From the NCBI GenBank assembly GCA_022768865.1, contig JALELH010000066.1, forward strand, positions 1 to 64,000: a DNA stretch of 64,000 nt, written 5' to 3'. This document shows positions 57,605-64,000 of this stretch, piece after piece (position 1 is the stretch's first letter; each line of letters begins with the position of its first letter). The notes beneath the pieces were generated by a model. The model made no database searches and was not told where the DNA came from. It saw only the letters and a list, made by a program, of their open reading frames with translations. This DNA is from Spirochaetia bacterium. GTDB taxonomy: Bacteria; Spirochaetota; Spirochaetia; Treponematales; Treponemataceae. The translations under genes were made by a program, and so were the position numbers.

Positions 57605-58642
57605 ATGAGGAAGCTGGCTTTCTTTTCTGCATTGTGTTTTTTTCTTTCTGCAGTTGAATATGCAGTTCCAAAGCCTGTTCCTTTCTTCAGAATTGGCCTT
57701 GCAAACCTGCCCGTAATGCTTTCTTTTTTATGCATGACTAAAAAAGAAAGTGCACTTTTAATTTTGCTTAAGGTAATTTTGCAGGCATTCATAAGCGGAA
57801 CCTTGTTTTCCTATATATTCCTTTTTTCTTTAGCAGGTTCCCTTGCATCCGGCTTTGCCATGATGGGGACGTTCAGCCTGCTTTACAGCAGAAAACTTGT
57901 ATCATGGACGGGCATAAGCATGGCAGGCGGACTTGCCAATAACCTTGCCCAGCTTGGCGTTGCTTACCTTCTGCTTTTTGGCGAAAACACTAAACTTGTT
58001 GCACCTGTTCTTTTAGTCATAAGTTTCTTTTCTTCCATTGTGATGGGAATTTTTGCAGAACATTTTATTGCAGACTCAGTCTGGCTTAAAAAACTTAAAG
58101 CCGGGGAATTTATTTTTGCAGCCAATAAAGCAGATGTAATGGAAGATGAATATAAAAAAGCTGAACCCTTGACGCTGAAAAAAACATTATGCCTTGTTTT
58201 TATAGCGGCATTATTTGCCATACTGTTCTTTTCAAAATCTGTTTATGTAACGGCCGGTGTTTTTCTGATTTCAGTAACTGCATGTTTTATAAAAAACAGG
58301 AAAGTCTCTCTGCTGCCTTCCATAGTCATTATTTTATCAGTAACCTTTTTTTCTATTCTTGTTCCCTACGGAAAAGTTATTTTAGAAATAGGAAAGCTGA
58401 AGATTACGGAAGGTGCACTGCTGTCTGGCCTGGATCGTTCCTTAAAGCTATGCGGCTGTGTGTTTCTTTCCAAGATGATTACAGGCAGAGGAATAAAGCT
58501 TCCGTCTAAAGCAGGCATCTTTATAGGTCTGGTCTTTGAATACTTTGAAAAGCTTTCAGAAAAAAACAGCCCCTGTAAGCTGTCATTAAAAAAACTTATT
58601 CCTGCCCTGGATAAAAAACTGGAATCAGTTTATTTCTGCTGA
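57605..58642 (+). CDS. Gx-transporter/HepS1-like membrane protein with an EcfT-like C-terminus
   Basis: 345 residues. The N-terminal ~165 residues match the Gx transporter (heptaprenyl diphosphate synthase component I) family: KPVPFFRIGLANLPVML, LLKVILQAFISGTLFSYIFLFSLAGSLASG, SMAGGLANNLAQLGVAY. The C-terminal ~150 residues contain more helices and a segment LKITEGALLSGLDRSLKLCGCVFLSKMI that resembles the core of ECF-transporter T components. That would make a substrate-binding plus T-like fusion (inference). Follows mnmG by 10 nt; no ribosome site. Its end overlaps the convergent queH end by 13 nt. Confidence 0.75.
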   Translation: MRKLAFFSALCFFLSAVEYAVPKPVPFFRIGLANLPVMLSFLCMTKKESALLILLKVILQAFISGTLFSYIFLFSLAGSLASGFAMMGTFSLLYSRKLVSWTGISMAGGLANNLAQLGVAYLLLFGENTKLVAPVLLVISFFSSIVMGIFAEHFIADSVWLKKLKAGEFIFAANKADVMEDEYKKAEPLTLKKTLCLVFIAALFAILFFSKSVYVTAGVFLISVTACFIKNRKVSLLPSIVIILSVTFFSILVPYGKVILEIGKLKITEGALLSGLDRSLKLCGCVFLSKMITGRGIKLPSKAGIFIGLVFEYFEKLSEKNSPCKLSLKKLIPALDKKLESVYFC

Positions 58643-59277
58643 CGTGTGTTATAGGAATAAACGCAGCCGCAGTATTGCTGACGGTAAAGGCCGTATTCTT
58701 CACTGATTTTAAGGCTTCTTAAAAAGCCCCCTTTCTTTTTGAAATCCGAATAAAGCCACTTTGGGCCGCCAGCTCCGGCGTTTTCCTGTGCAAGCTTTTC
58801 TCCTTCTGAATTTATCTTTGCAGAATCCTTGAAAGGACTTATGGAAAGGCTTGTGCAGAAATAGTCAAAATTATTTTTTAAAGCATATTCATAGGATTTT
58901 TTAAGGCGGAACCGGTAGCACCTTCTGCAGCGTTCGCCTTTTTCTGCTTCTTTAGCAAGTTCAGGCTCTTCCTGTATTTTTATTGCATCATAAAATTCCT
59001 GCGGGTCATAATTCATTTCTACAAGGCGGACTTTGTTTTCTACGGCAGGCGGGAATCTGGGCAAAAAGTCTTTAAGTTCTTTTAGGCGGCGCTGGTATTC
59101 ATCCTGGGGATAGATGTTGGGATTGTAATATAAAACCGTAATGTCAAAAACAGACGCCAGGTATTCCATTACGTAACTTGAGCATGGCCCGCAGCAGGCA
59201 TGCAAAAGAAGTTTTGGTTTTCCGTTGAGGCCCTTAATTATTTTTTCAAGTTCAGCCTGGTAATTTATCTTCTGCAT
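58630..59277 (-). CDS. queH: Epoxyqueuosine reductase QueH
   Basis: 215 residues. Last step of queuosine synthesis in tRNA. Seen: LLLHACCGPCSSYVMEYL (CC..C pair), TVLYYNPNIYPQDEYQRRLKEL, GERCRRCYRFRL (CxxC), FCTSLSISPFKDS and QQYCGCVYS. All QueH/DUF208 signature Cys are present. The start at 59277 (MQKINYQAELEK) fits the family better than 59304; it is 1 nt after the kinase stop, so coupled. Confidence 0.92.
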   Translation of the reverse strand: MQKINYQAELEKIIKGLNGKPKLLLHACCGPCSSYVMEYLASVFDITVLYYNPNIYPQDEYQRRLKELKDFLPRFPPAVENKVRLVEMNYDPQEFYDAIKIQEEPELAKEAEKGERCRRCYRFRLKKSYEYALKNNFDYFCTSLSISPFKDSAKINSEGEKLAQENAGAGGPKWLYSDFKKKGGFLRSLKISEEYGLYRQQYCGCVYSYNTRQQK

Positions 59278-59278
59278 T

Positions 59279-60205
59279 TTATAAAATGAAGTTAAGCTTT
59301 TCATTCAGCTGGGTAAACTTTATGTTCTGTGCCTTATAGCTTACTTCTCCGTCTGTATGAAGCCACAGTGGAGCAGAAGTTTTTATTTCTGCTGCCTTAA
59401 AACGGTAAAGGTCAATTCCCTTAAAAATATGATGCAGGCCGAAAAAAGCAAGGGGAAGGGCAGTCAGAATGCCGGGCAATGTCTTGTCTGCCGCACAGAT
59501 AAAGTCAAGCTGGCCGTCAAAGGCATCTGCCTTAGGGCAGAACTTAAAGCCGCCGCCTTCGTATTTATGAACCATTGCTGCAAAGAAAATAAGGTTTTTG
59601 GCATGGATCTTTGTTCCGTCTGCAAAAGTAATTTCTGCATCAACCTTTGGAGCATTGATAAGCTGATTAAGTGCAATAAAAAGATATGTAAGCTTGCCAA
59701 GGCCTATTTTGTTCAGCCTCTTTTTCAGGATGGAATGAACGGACTTCTGGCACACTGAACCGTCAAAGCCGATTCCGCAGCTGACGGCAAAACGCCTTGT
59801 TCCTCTTTCTGTTTCTGCCAGGCCTATGTCTATCTGCATCGTCTGCCCTGCGTTTAAAATGCGCCTCAGGTTTTTATTAACGCTGCGGGGAAGCTTTAAA
59901 TCCCGTGCAAAGTCGTTGCTTGAGCCTGTAGGAATGTATGCAAGGGTTGTGCTTTCAAAATCCTTAATGCCCTGAACGGCATCGTTTAAAGTTCCGTCGC
60001 CGCCAAGTATTACAAGGATGCATTTATCTTCGTTTTTTGCCGCTGAAGAAAGGCGTTCTACAATCTGCGTTACGTCTCCGCGGTTTCTGGAAAATTCAAC
60101 TGAATATTCTGCGCCTTGTTTTTTAAGTTCCGGTTCTATTTTGTTCTGCCAGAGCTTAAGTCCCTTACCGGACCTGGACACAGGATTAACAATGAAGTGA
60201 TACAT
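59279..60205 (-). CDS. Diacylglycerol/lipid kinase (DagK/YegS-like)
   Basis: 308 residues. ATP-dependent lipid kinase fold: FIVNPVSRSGKGLKLW, LVILGGDGTLNDAVQGI (ATP-binding GGDGT), IPTGSSNDFARDL, VSCGIGFDGSVCQ and a C-terminal LWLHTDGEVSYKAQNIKF. Phosphorylates diacylglycerol or a related lipid. Promoter TTGAAA-17-TATTAT ends 6 nt before the ATG at 60205; no Shine-Dalgarno. Cotranscribed with queH. Confidence 0.92.
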   Translation of the reverse strand: MYHFIVNPVSRSGKGLKLWQNKIEPELKKQGAEYSVEFSRNRGDVTQIVERLSSAAKNEDKCILVILGGDGTLNDAVQGIKDFESTTLAYIPTGSSNDFARDLKLPRSVNKNLRRILNAGQTMQIDIGLAETERGTRRFAVSCGIGFDGSVCQKSVHSILKKRLNKIGLGKLTYLFIALNQLINAPKVDAEITFADGTKIHAKNLIFFAAMVHKYEGGGFKFCPKADAFDGQLDFICAADKTLPGILTALPLAFFGLHHIFKGIDLYRFKAAEIKTSAPLWLHTDGEVSYKAQNIKFTQLNEKLNFIL

Positions 60206-60211
60206 GCTTCA

Positions 60212-60240
60212 ATAATAATGATAAAAGTAAAGTTTTTCAA
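60212..60240 (-). promoter_or_regulatory. Leaderless-type promoter of the lipid-kinase gene
   Basis: On the minus strand TTGAAA (60235-60240), exactly 17 nt, TATTAT (60212-60217), then 6 nt to the ATG. Confidence 0.7.
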
Positions 60241-60292
60241 TTTTAGGATGAATTGAAATAGTATCTGTTGTATAACGGCATGCAGTTAATCT

Positions 60293-60320
60293 TGTCATTC
60301 TGACGCAGGTCAGAATCTGC
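60293..60320 (-). repeat. 28-nt hairpin repeat, copy B
   Basis: Inverse copy of 9851-9878: TTCTGAC-CTGC-GTCAGAA on the minus strand. The two differences from copy A are compensatory, so the hairpin is maintained. Confidence 0.75.
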
Positions 60321-60367
60321 TGCGGTCAGGCAAAACAGCTTTTATTGTCTTTAGATTAATGTTTTAA

Positions 60368-60543
60368 GTTTATTCCGGTGTTGTATTATTCCCACAATAC
60401 AGTGGGAACTGCTCCCACAATACAGTGGGAATAACTCCCACAATACAGTGGGAATAACTCCCACAACACAGTGGGAATAGTTCCCATAACCGAGTGGGAA
60501 TACCTCCCATCCAAGGATGGGAATGCATCACACCGGAATAAAC
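60368..60543. repeat. Six tandem 23-bp hairpin units inside a perfect 14-bp inverted repeat
   Basis: Outer arms GTTTATTCCGGTGT (60368-60381) and ACACCGGAATAAAC (60530-60543) are perfect inverses. Between them, six contiguous 23-bp units begin at 60390, 60413, 60436, 60459, 60482 and 60505. Each reads TCCCAY-6 nt-RTGGGA plus a 5-nt linker, i.e. one 6-bp hairpin. Units 2 and 3 are identical; unit 6 has TCCCAT/ATGGGA, a compensated change, and unit 5 a G-U type pair. Loops and linkers diverge while stems are kept. Confidence 0.9.
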
Positions 60544-60737
60544 AGTAAATAGTTAATAGGAACAAATGCTTTCGCCATTGATTAAAAGCCTGTCTTCTGT
60601 TATTTTCTTAGCAGAAGTTACGTTTGAGATGACTGCCGGCAGACCTGCTGCCTAAAAAGCCTACGAGTGCTTTTATAACTACATCACCAGGTAATTCAAA
60701 ATCATTTTACATTCTATTTTTCTCACGGGGTATTGTT

Positions 60738-61802
60738 ATGAACAAATACGTTAAGCGTTATTTAATTGACGCACTTGGCGGTATGGCACAGGGACTTTTT
60801 GCTTCCCTTCTTATCGGAACAATCGTAAAGACTTTAGGGCAGCAGCTTCTGCGCCTGGATGTTAATCCTGCCTTTGACTTTCTTGTAAAGGCAGGAACCT
60901 TTGCTGGCGACCCTCATGTTGTGGGTGCTGCCATGGCAGTGGGCATAGGCTATGCAATGCAGGTTTCTCCACTTGTTTTGTTTACCCTTGCTGCAGTAGG
61001 CAGTGCCGCAAACATTTCAGGCGGTGCAGGGGGACCTCTGGCAGTCCTTCTTATTTCCGTTGCTGCTGCAGAGACAGGCATGCTCGTAAGCAAAAAGACC
61101 AAAGTAGACATTATCGTAACTCCCCTTGTTACCATTGTTGCAGGTGCACTTCTTTCCGTTCTTTTTGCAGGCTACATCGGTAAAGGTGCTGCTGCTTTCG
61201 GCAACCTGATTATATGGGCTACAACATTAAAGCCTTTCCTTATGGGAATCATCATTTCCGTAATCGTAGGCCTTTTGCTTACTTTGCCTGTAAGTTCTGC
61301 GGCAATCTGTGCTGCCCTTGGTCTTACAGGTCTTGCAGGTGGTGCTGCCGTTGCAGGCTGCTGTGCACAGATGGTGGGCTTTGCCGTCTTAAGCTTCAGG
61401 GAAAACAGGTGGAGCGGAATACTTTCCCAGGGCCTTGGCACTTCCATGCTTCAGATGCCAAACATCATTAAAAATCCCCTGATATGGATTCCTGCTACAG
61501 TTGCTTCTGCCATTACGGGCCCTGTTGCTACATGTGTATTCAAAATGGAAATGAACGGTGCAGCCGTTTCTTCCGGCATGGGCACCTGCGGATTTGTAGG
61601 TCAGATTGGCGTTATTACAGGCTGGTTTGAACCTTCTGAAGCAGCCCTTAAGCACGGTGCCGCCGTCATTAGTCCTGCCTTTGCAGACTGGCTTGGCCTT
61701 GTTTTAGTATGCTTCATCCTGCCCGGAATCATTTCATACGCCCTTGGTCTTCTGTTAAGAAAATTAAACTGGATAAAAGACGGCGATTTGCTTCTATCTT
61801 GA
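60738..61802 (+). CDS. PTS EIIC-type (EIIC_2 family) membrane permease
   Basis: 354 residues, about ten membrane helices rich in Gly/Ala. Pattern of the PTS_EIIC_2 family: YLIDALGGMAQGLFASLLIGTI, GAAMAVGIGYAMQVSPLVLF, PLVTIVAGALLSVLFAGYIG, LPVSSAAICAALGLTGLAGGAAVAGCCAQMVGFAV and GTSMLQMPNIIKNPLIWIPATVASAI. No IIA or IIB domain is fused or adjacent, so phosphorylation-coupled transport is uncertain. ACGGGG 9 nt before the ATG is an imperfect ribosome site. Downstream of the hairpin array. Confidence 0.82.
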   Translation: MNKYVKRYLIDALGGMAQGLFASLLIGTIVKTLGQQLLRLDVNPAFDFLVKAGTFAGDPHVVGAAMAVGIGYAMQVSPLVLFTLAAVGSAANISGGAGGPLAVLLISVAAAETGMLVSKKTKVDIIVTPLVTIVAGALLSVLFAGYIGKGAAAFGNLIIWATTLKPFLMGIIISVIVGLLLTLPVSSAAICAALGLTGLAGGAAVAGCCAQMVGFAVLSFRENRWSGILSQGLGTSMLQMPNIIKNPLIWIPATVASAITGPVATCVFKMEMNGAAVSSGMGTCGFVGQIGVITGWFEPSEAALKHGAAVISPAFADWLGLVLVCFILPGIISYALGLLLRKLNWIKDGDLLLS

Positions 61803-61821
61803 TTTTATCATTAGTATAAAA

Positions 61822-62012
61822 GGTTGAATGTCGGGTTTAAGAATAATTTGCAATAGAACTTTTTTTACTGTTAATAGACGCCGTAGGCAGGTTCCGGAAT
61901 GAAAAAAAATCTGCAGGAGCAAAGCGACGAAGCCTTTTTTTCAGGCCGAGGTTCTGCCGAAAGGCGTTTAGTTTTCTATAAAATTATAATTTTAATAATC
62001 CGACATTCAACC
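61822..62012. repeat. 191-bp element with inverted GGTTGAATGTCGG ends
   Basis: GGTTGAATGTCGGGTT (61822-61837) and AATCCGACATTCAACC (61997-62012) are inverse copies except one base. Inside lies a full copy of the ~100-nt palindrome (61873-61971). Looks like a MITE-type or composite noncoding repeat between the PTS-like gene and the binding-protein gene. Confidence 0.65.
61873..61971. repeat. Dispersed ~100-nt imperfect palindrome, copy 3
   Basis: Nearly identical to 3941-4040, including the GAATGAAAAAAAATCTGCAG core and the GAAGCCTTTTTTTCAGGC segment. The outer stem is slightly decayed (AATAGACGCC versus GGCGTTTAG). Confidence 0.85.
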
Positions 62013-62072
62013 TGATTTCTATAAATTGCAATTTAGGCATTTTAGCAATAAAATAGCAGTAGTGAGGTTCAT

Positions 62073-63086
62073 GTGAAAAAATCAATTTTCTTCATTGCTG
62101 CTGTTTTATCTTTTCTGTTCAGTTCCTGTTTTTTAAGCCAGGGAAACGATGACGGCAAAAAAACTATTTCAATTGGTTTTACATATTCCGGCAAAACTTC
62201 ACAGCCTTATGCCGCCAATGCTGAATCAGTAAAAAAAGCATTTGACGGAAATCCCCGCTATCAGTTTACTGAAATGAATGCTGCAGGCAGCATCAGCGAA
62301 CAGGTAAACCAGATTTATTATTTCGTTCAGAACAAAGTAGACTTTATTATCGTAGACCCGGTTTACGAGCATGGCTTAAAATACGCCTTTGAAAACTGTT
62401 TCCATAATAATATTCCCGTAATTCTATGCGGAGGTTCTGCAGCCATTGAGCCGGGGCTTGAAAACCGCATTATTTTTGAAATACGTCCGGACTTTTACAG
62501 GGAAACCCAGCTTGCAGCAAGAAGCCTTGAAATTTATGAGCAGGGCAAGGTTGATGTTGAAATCCTTGTTTTAAATGATTTTGCCGATACAACTTCTGCA
62601 AGGGAAAGAAACAGGGCAATTGTAGAAGAAGCAGACAAAAATGAAGGCTGGAAGATTATTGCCAGAAGGGAAACAACCGGCGACTATGCAAAGGCAAAGC
62701 AGCTGATGGAAGATGTTTACCTGGCAAATCTAGGGCTAGATGCAGTCTTTGTTGAATCAGAAAATGACTATCAGGCAGTAATTGATGTGCTGTTTAAATA
62801 CGGAAAAATGCCGGGGGAAGACGTTCTGATTTTTGCCTTTGAAGATAATGATAACCTGCGCAAAATGATTTTGTCCGGCGTCCTGAATTATACCGTAATT
62901 GAAAAGCAGGATGCAGGAACGGAAATTTCCGGTGTTATAGAAAAGATTCATCTTGGAAAGTCCTATAAAAAGATTTCACTTGCAGAAGCCAGCGGCTTTT
63001 ATTCAAACAAGTCTATAGAAGAAAAAATTGTCACCAAGGAAAAGAACCTGATTAGCCGTTTTTTTGAATCAATTAAAAAAGACTAG
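62073..63086 (+). CDS. Periplasmic sugar-binding lipoprotein (type 1 fold)
   Basis: 337 residues. Signal with lipobox FSSC near residue 19. RbsB/LacI-like periplasmic binding fold: ISIGFTYSGKTSQPYAANAES, VQNKVDFIIVDPVYEHGLKYAF, NIPVILCGGSAA, DAVFVESENDYQAVIDVLFKYGK and FAFEDNDNLRKMILSGVLNYTV. It binds a sugar or similar ligand and may feed a transporter or a sensor. The start is GTG at 62073; the ATG at 62071 is out of frame. TGAGG lies upstream. No ABC permease is adjacent. Confidence 0.88.
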   Translation: MKKSIFFIAAVLSFLFSSCFLSQGNDDGKKTISIGFTYSGKTSQPYAANAESVKKAFDGNPRYQFTEMNAAGSISEQVNQIYYFVQNKVDFIIVDPVYEHGLKYAFENCFHNNIPVILCGGSAAIEPGLENRIIFEIRPDFYRETQLAARSLEIYEQGKVDVEILVLNDFADTTSARERNRAIVEEADKNEGWKIIARRETTGDYAKAKQLMEDVYLANLGLDAVFVESENDYQAVIDVLFKYGKMPGEDVLIFAFEDNDNLRKMILSGVLNYTVIEKQDAGTEISGVIEKIHLGKSYKKISLAEASGFYSNKSIEEKIVTKEKNLISRFFESIKKD

Positions 63087-63144
63087 GAAGATTCCGGTTG
63101 TAAAAATCACTTAAATTCCTGTTTCTTTTGCCGACAATTAGAGC

Positions 63145-64000
63145 ATGAAAACTATCTATGTAAAATTTTGTCTGGTATTATCTATATTTTTAATTTCAGA
63201 AAGTATTTTTGCACAGACCAAACCTCTGTATCAGCTGCCTGAAACCATTCCTGAAAAGAAAGTTACTTTTAAGGAAAAGGATAAGGACGGCTCTCCTTTT
63301 TTACTTGGAACAGACAGGGGATTATATAAGGTTCTTTCTAACGGAACTGCAGAGCCTGTGTGGACCGAAGGCAAAGTTAATAAAATCTTAAAGACTTCAT
63401 CAAGATGGTTTTTCCTTACGAGCAAAGGCGTTGTAGCATCACAGAATCTGAATGCCTTTGAAGAAAGAAATACAGGGCTTCCTTTTTTAACTATAAAATC
63501 TTACGATGGCATAGAAAAAAAACTTGAACAGAAACCTGCACTATTAAAAGACATCTGTGCAGACCCCTTTAACCCTGATATTCTTGTTACAGCAACAAAA
63601 GACTGTGTTTATTTAACAAGAGACGGCGGACACAACTGGGACAACATCGGTTCCGCAAGCAAGTATACTGCAGGCGTTAAGGCAGTGGCAGTTTCCCACA
63701 TGCCGGTTTATGACAAAGATGGCAATATTTCCGGAAGCGAACTTGTAGTCTTTATGTCTCATCCGATTTATGGTTTCAGCTATTACAGGGCAGATGCAAA
63801 AAGTCCTGCATGGTTTGACGTAAGTGCAGGCTTTGCAGCCTTGCCAAGCATGACCCAGGTTGATGAAATTGCAGACATCCTTCCTGTAATGTGCAGGGAT
63901 GCAGAAGGACATTATTTTGCAGAAGTTTATCTTTCCCAGACTTTCATTCCCAATATCTATAAGTTCAACTGGAAAGAAAAGAAAGGAGAAAAAGTTTACC
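63145..64000 (+). CDS. Exported protein with Asp-box (BNR-like) repeat, N-terminal part
   Basis: First 285 residues; the gene continues past the right edge. Signal peptide MKTIYVKFCLVLSIFLISES...FA. Beta-propeller-like segments (PFLLGTDRGLYKVLSNGTAEPVW, WFFLTSKGVVASQN, ILVTATKDCVYLTRDGGHNWDNIG); the last contains an Asp-box TRDGGHNW. Later: LVVFMSHPIYGFSYYRADAKSPAWF. Extracytoplasmic. I cannot name the function; the missing C-terminus may carry an enzymatic domain. No clear ribosome site. Confidence 0.8.
   Translation, partial: MKTIYVKFCLVLSIFLISESIFAQTKPLYQLPETIPEKKVTFKEKDKDGSPFLLGTDRGLYKVLSNGTAEPVWTEGKVNKILKTSSRWFFLTSKGVVASQNLNAFEERNTGLPFLTIKSYDGIEKKLEQKPALLKDICADPFNPDILVTATKDCVYLTRDGGHNWDNIGSASKYTAGVKAVAVSHMPVYDKDGNISGSELVVFMSHPIYGFSYYRADAKSPAWFDVSAGFAALPSMTQVDEIADILPVMCRDAEGHYFAEVYLSQTFIPNIYKFNWKEKKGEKVY

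Larger units (their letters stand above)
60206..60737. other. 532-bp divergent intergenic region without a gene
   Basis: Holds the lipid-kinase promoter (60212-60240), the 28-nt hairpin repeat copy B (60293-60320), and the hairpin array (60368-60543). Beyond these lie about 190 bp with a small GGCAG..CTGCC hairpin near 60640-60655 and the leader of the PTS-like gene. No credible coding frame on either strand. Confidence 0.7.

Noticed and set aside
60390-60527. CRISPR array
   Set aside because: Unit length is 23 bp with no spacers of ~30 bp; the repeated part includes the whole unit and no cas genes are near.

Overview
The window looks like a chromosomal segment of a host-associated Treponema-type spirochaete. 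The evidence is the moderately AT-rich coding, many lipoproteins with relaxed lipoboxes (VSC, SSC, SGC), LysM envelope proteins with very acidic linkers, an lptC-lptA-lptB-like cluster, divergent outer-membrane-type proteins ending in an aromatic residue, and a poly-G tract in one of them. It is mostly core genome. There is no transposase, phage, integrase or CRISPR array. The unusual content is in the intergenic DNA, which is rich in hairpins, palindromes and dispersed repeats.

Layout. 1-5 kb: 5' part of a family 3 glycosidase (-), an AraC-type regulator (+), gatB (-) and an M15 peptidase (+). 5-7.3 kb: a structured intergenic region, then a lipoprotein/LysM operon. 7.3-15.2 kb: nudix hydrolase, glmS, an exported protein, nth, metK, a stand-alone CBM48 protein and a ModF-like double ABC ATPase. 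15.4-21.7 kb: an exported repeat protein, a polyprenyl synthase, TPR, RseC-like and lptC/A/B genes, the SRP RNA gene on the opposite strand, and purC. 21.8-26.8 kb: an iron block with a DtxR-family repressor divergent from feoA-feoA-feoB, a Cys-rich Feo accessory protein and a beta-barrel protein, tied together by copies of a TTAGN6CTAA palindrome. 27.4-30.8 kb: fabD-fabG-fabF-fabZ. 30.9-36.8 kb: four minus-strand genes (AT-hook-like protein, solute-binding protein, alpha-toroid glycosidase, membrane-anchored unknown). 36.8-40.8 kb: TPR lipoprotein, TraB-like protein, tetrapyrrole-methylase-fold protein and a shikimate-kinase-like protein. 40.8-49.3 kb, minus strand: SlyD, Nfu, a CPA2 antiporter, a lytic transglycosylase, an acidic LysM protein, a phosphoesterase and a poly-G-interrupted outer membrane protein. 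49.5-49.9 kb: three tRNA genes. 50-60.2 kb: an AgrC/AgrA-like pair, a YfcE-like phosphodiesterase, hisC, MATE, mnmG, an ECF-like membrane protein, queH and a lipid kinase. 60.2-64 kb: a 176-bp hairpin array, a PTS IIC-like permease, a sugar-binding lipoprotein and the start of an Asp-box protein.

Most notable. (1) At 60368-60543, six tandem 23-bp hairpins with compensatory changes lie inside a perfect 14-bp inverted repeat. (2) At 48532-49253 a poly-G tract of nine leaves a signal peptide out of frame with its beta-barrel; seven or ten G would restore the frame, which suggests phase variation. (3) At least eight genes have a -10 hexamer only 6-8 nt before the start codon and little or no Shine-Dalgarno, suggesting leaderless transcripts. 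(4) Several new-looking dispersed elements are present: a ~100-nt palindrome, a ~140-nt four-hairpin element, a GGTYRAATGTY inverted-end motif and a covarying 28-nt hairpin. (5) A compact DtxR-box regulon is visible. Functions are read from sequence motifs only; no database search was possible.
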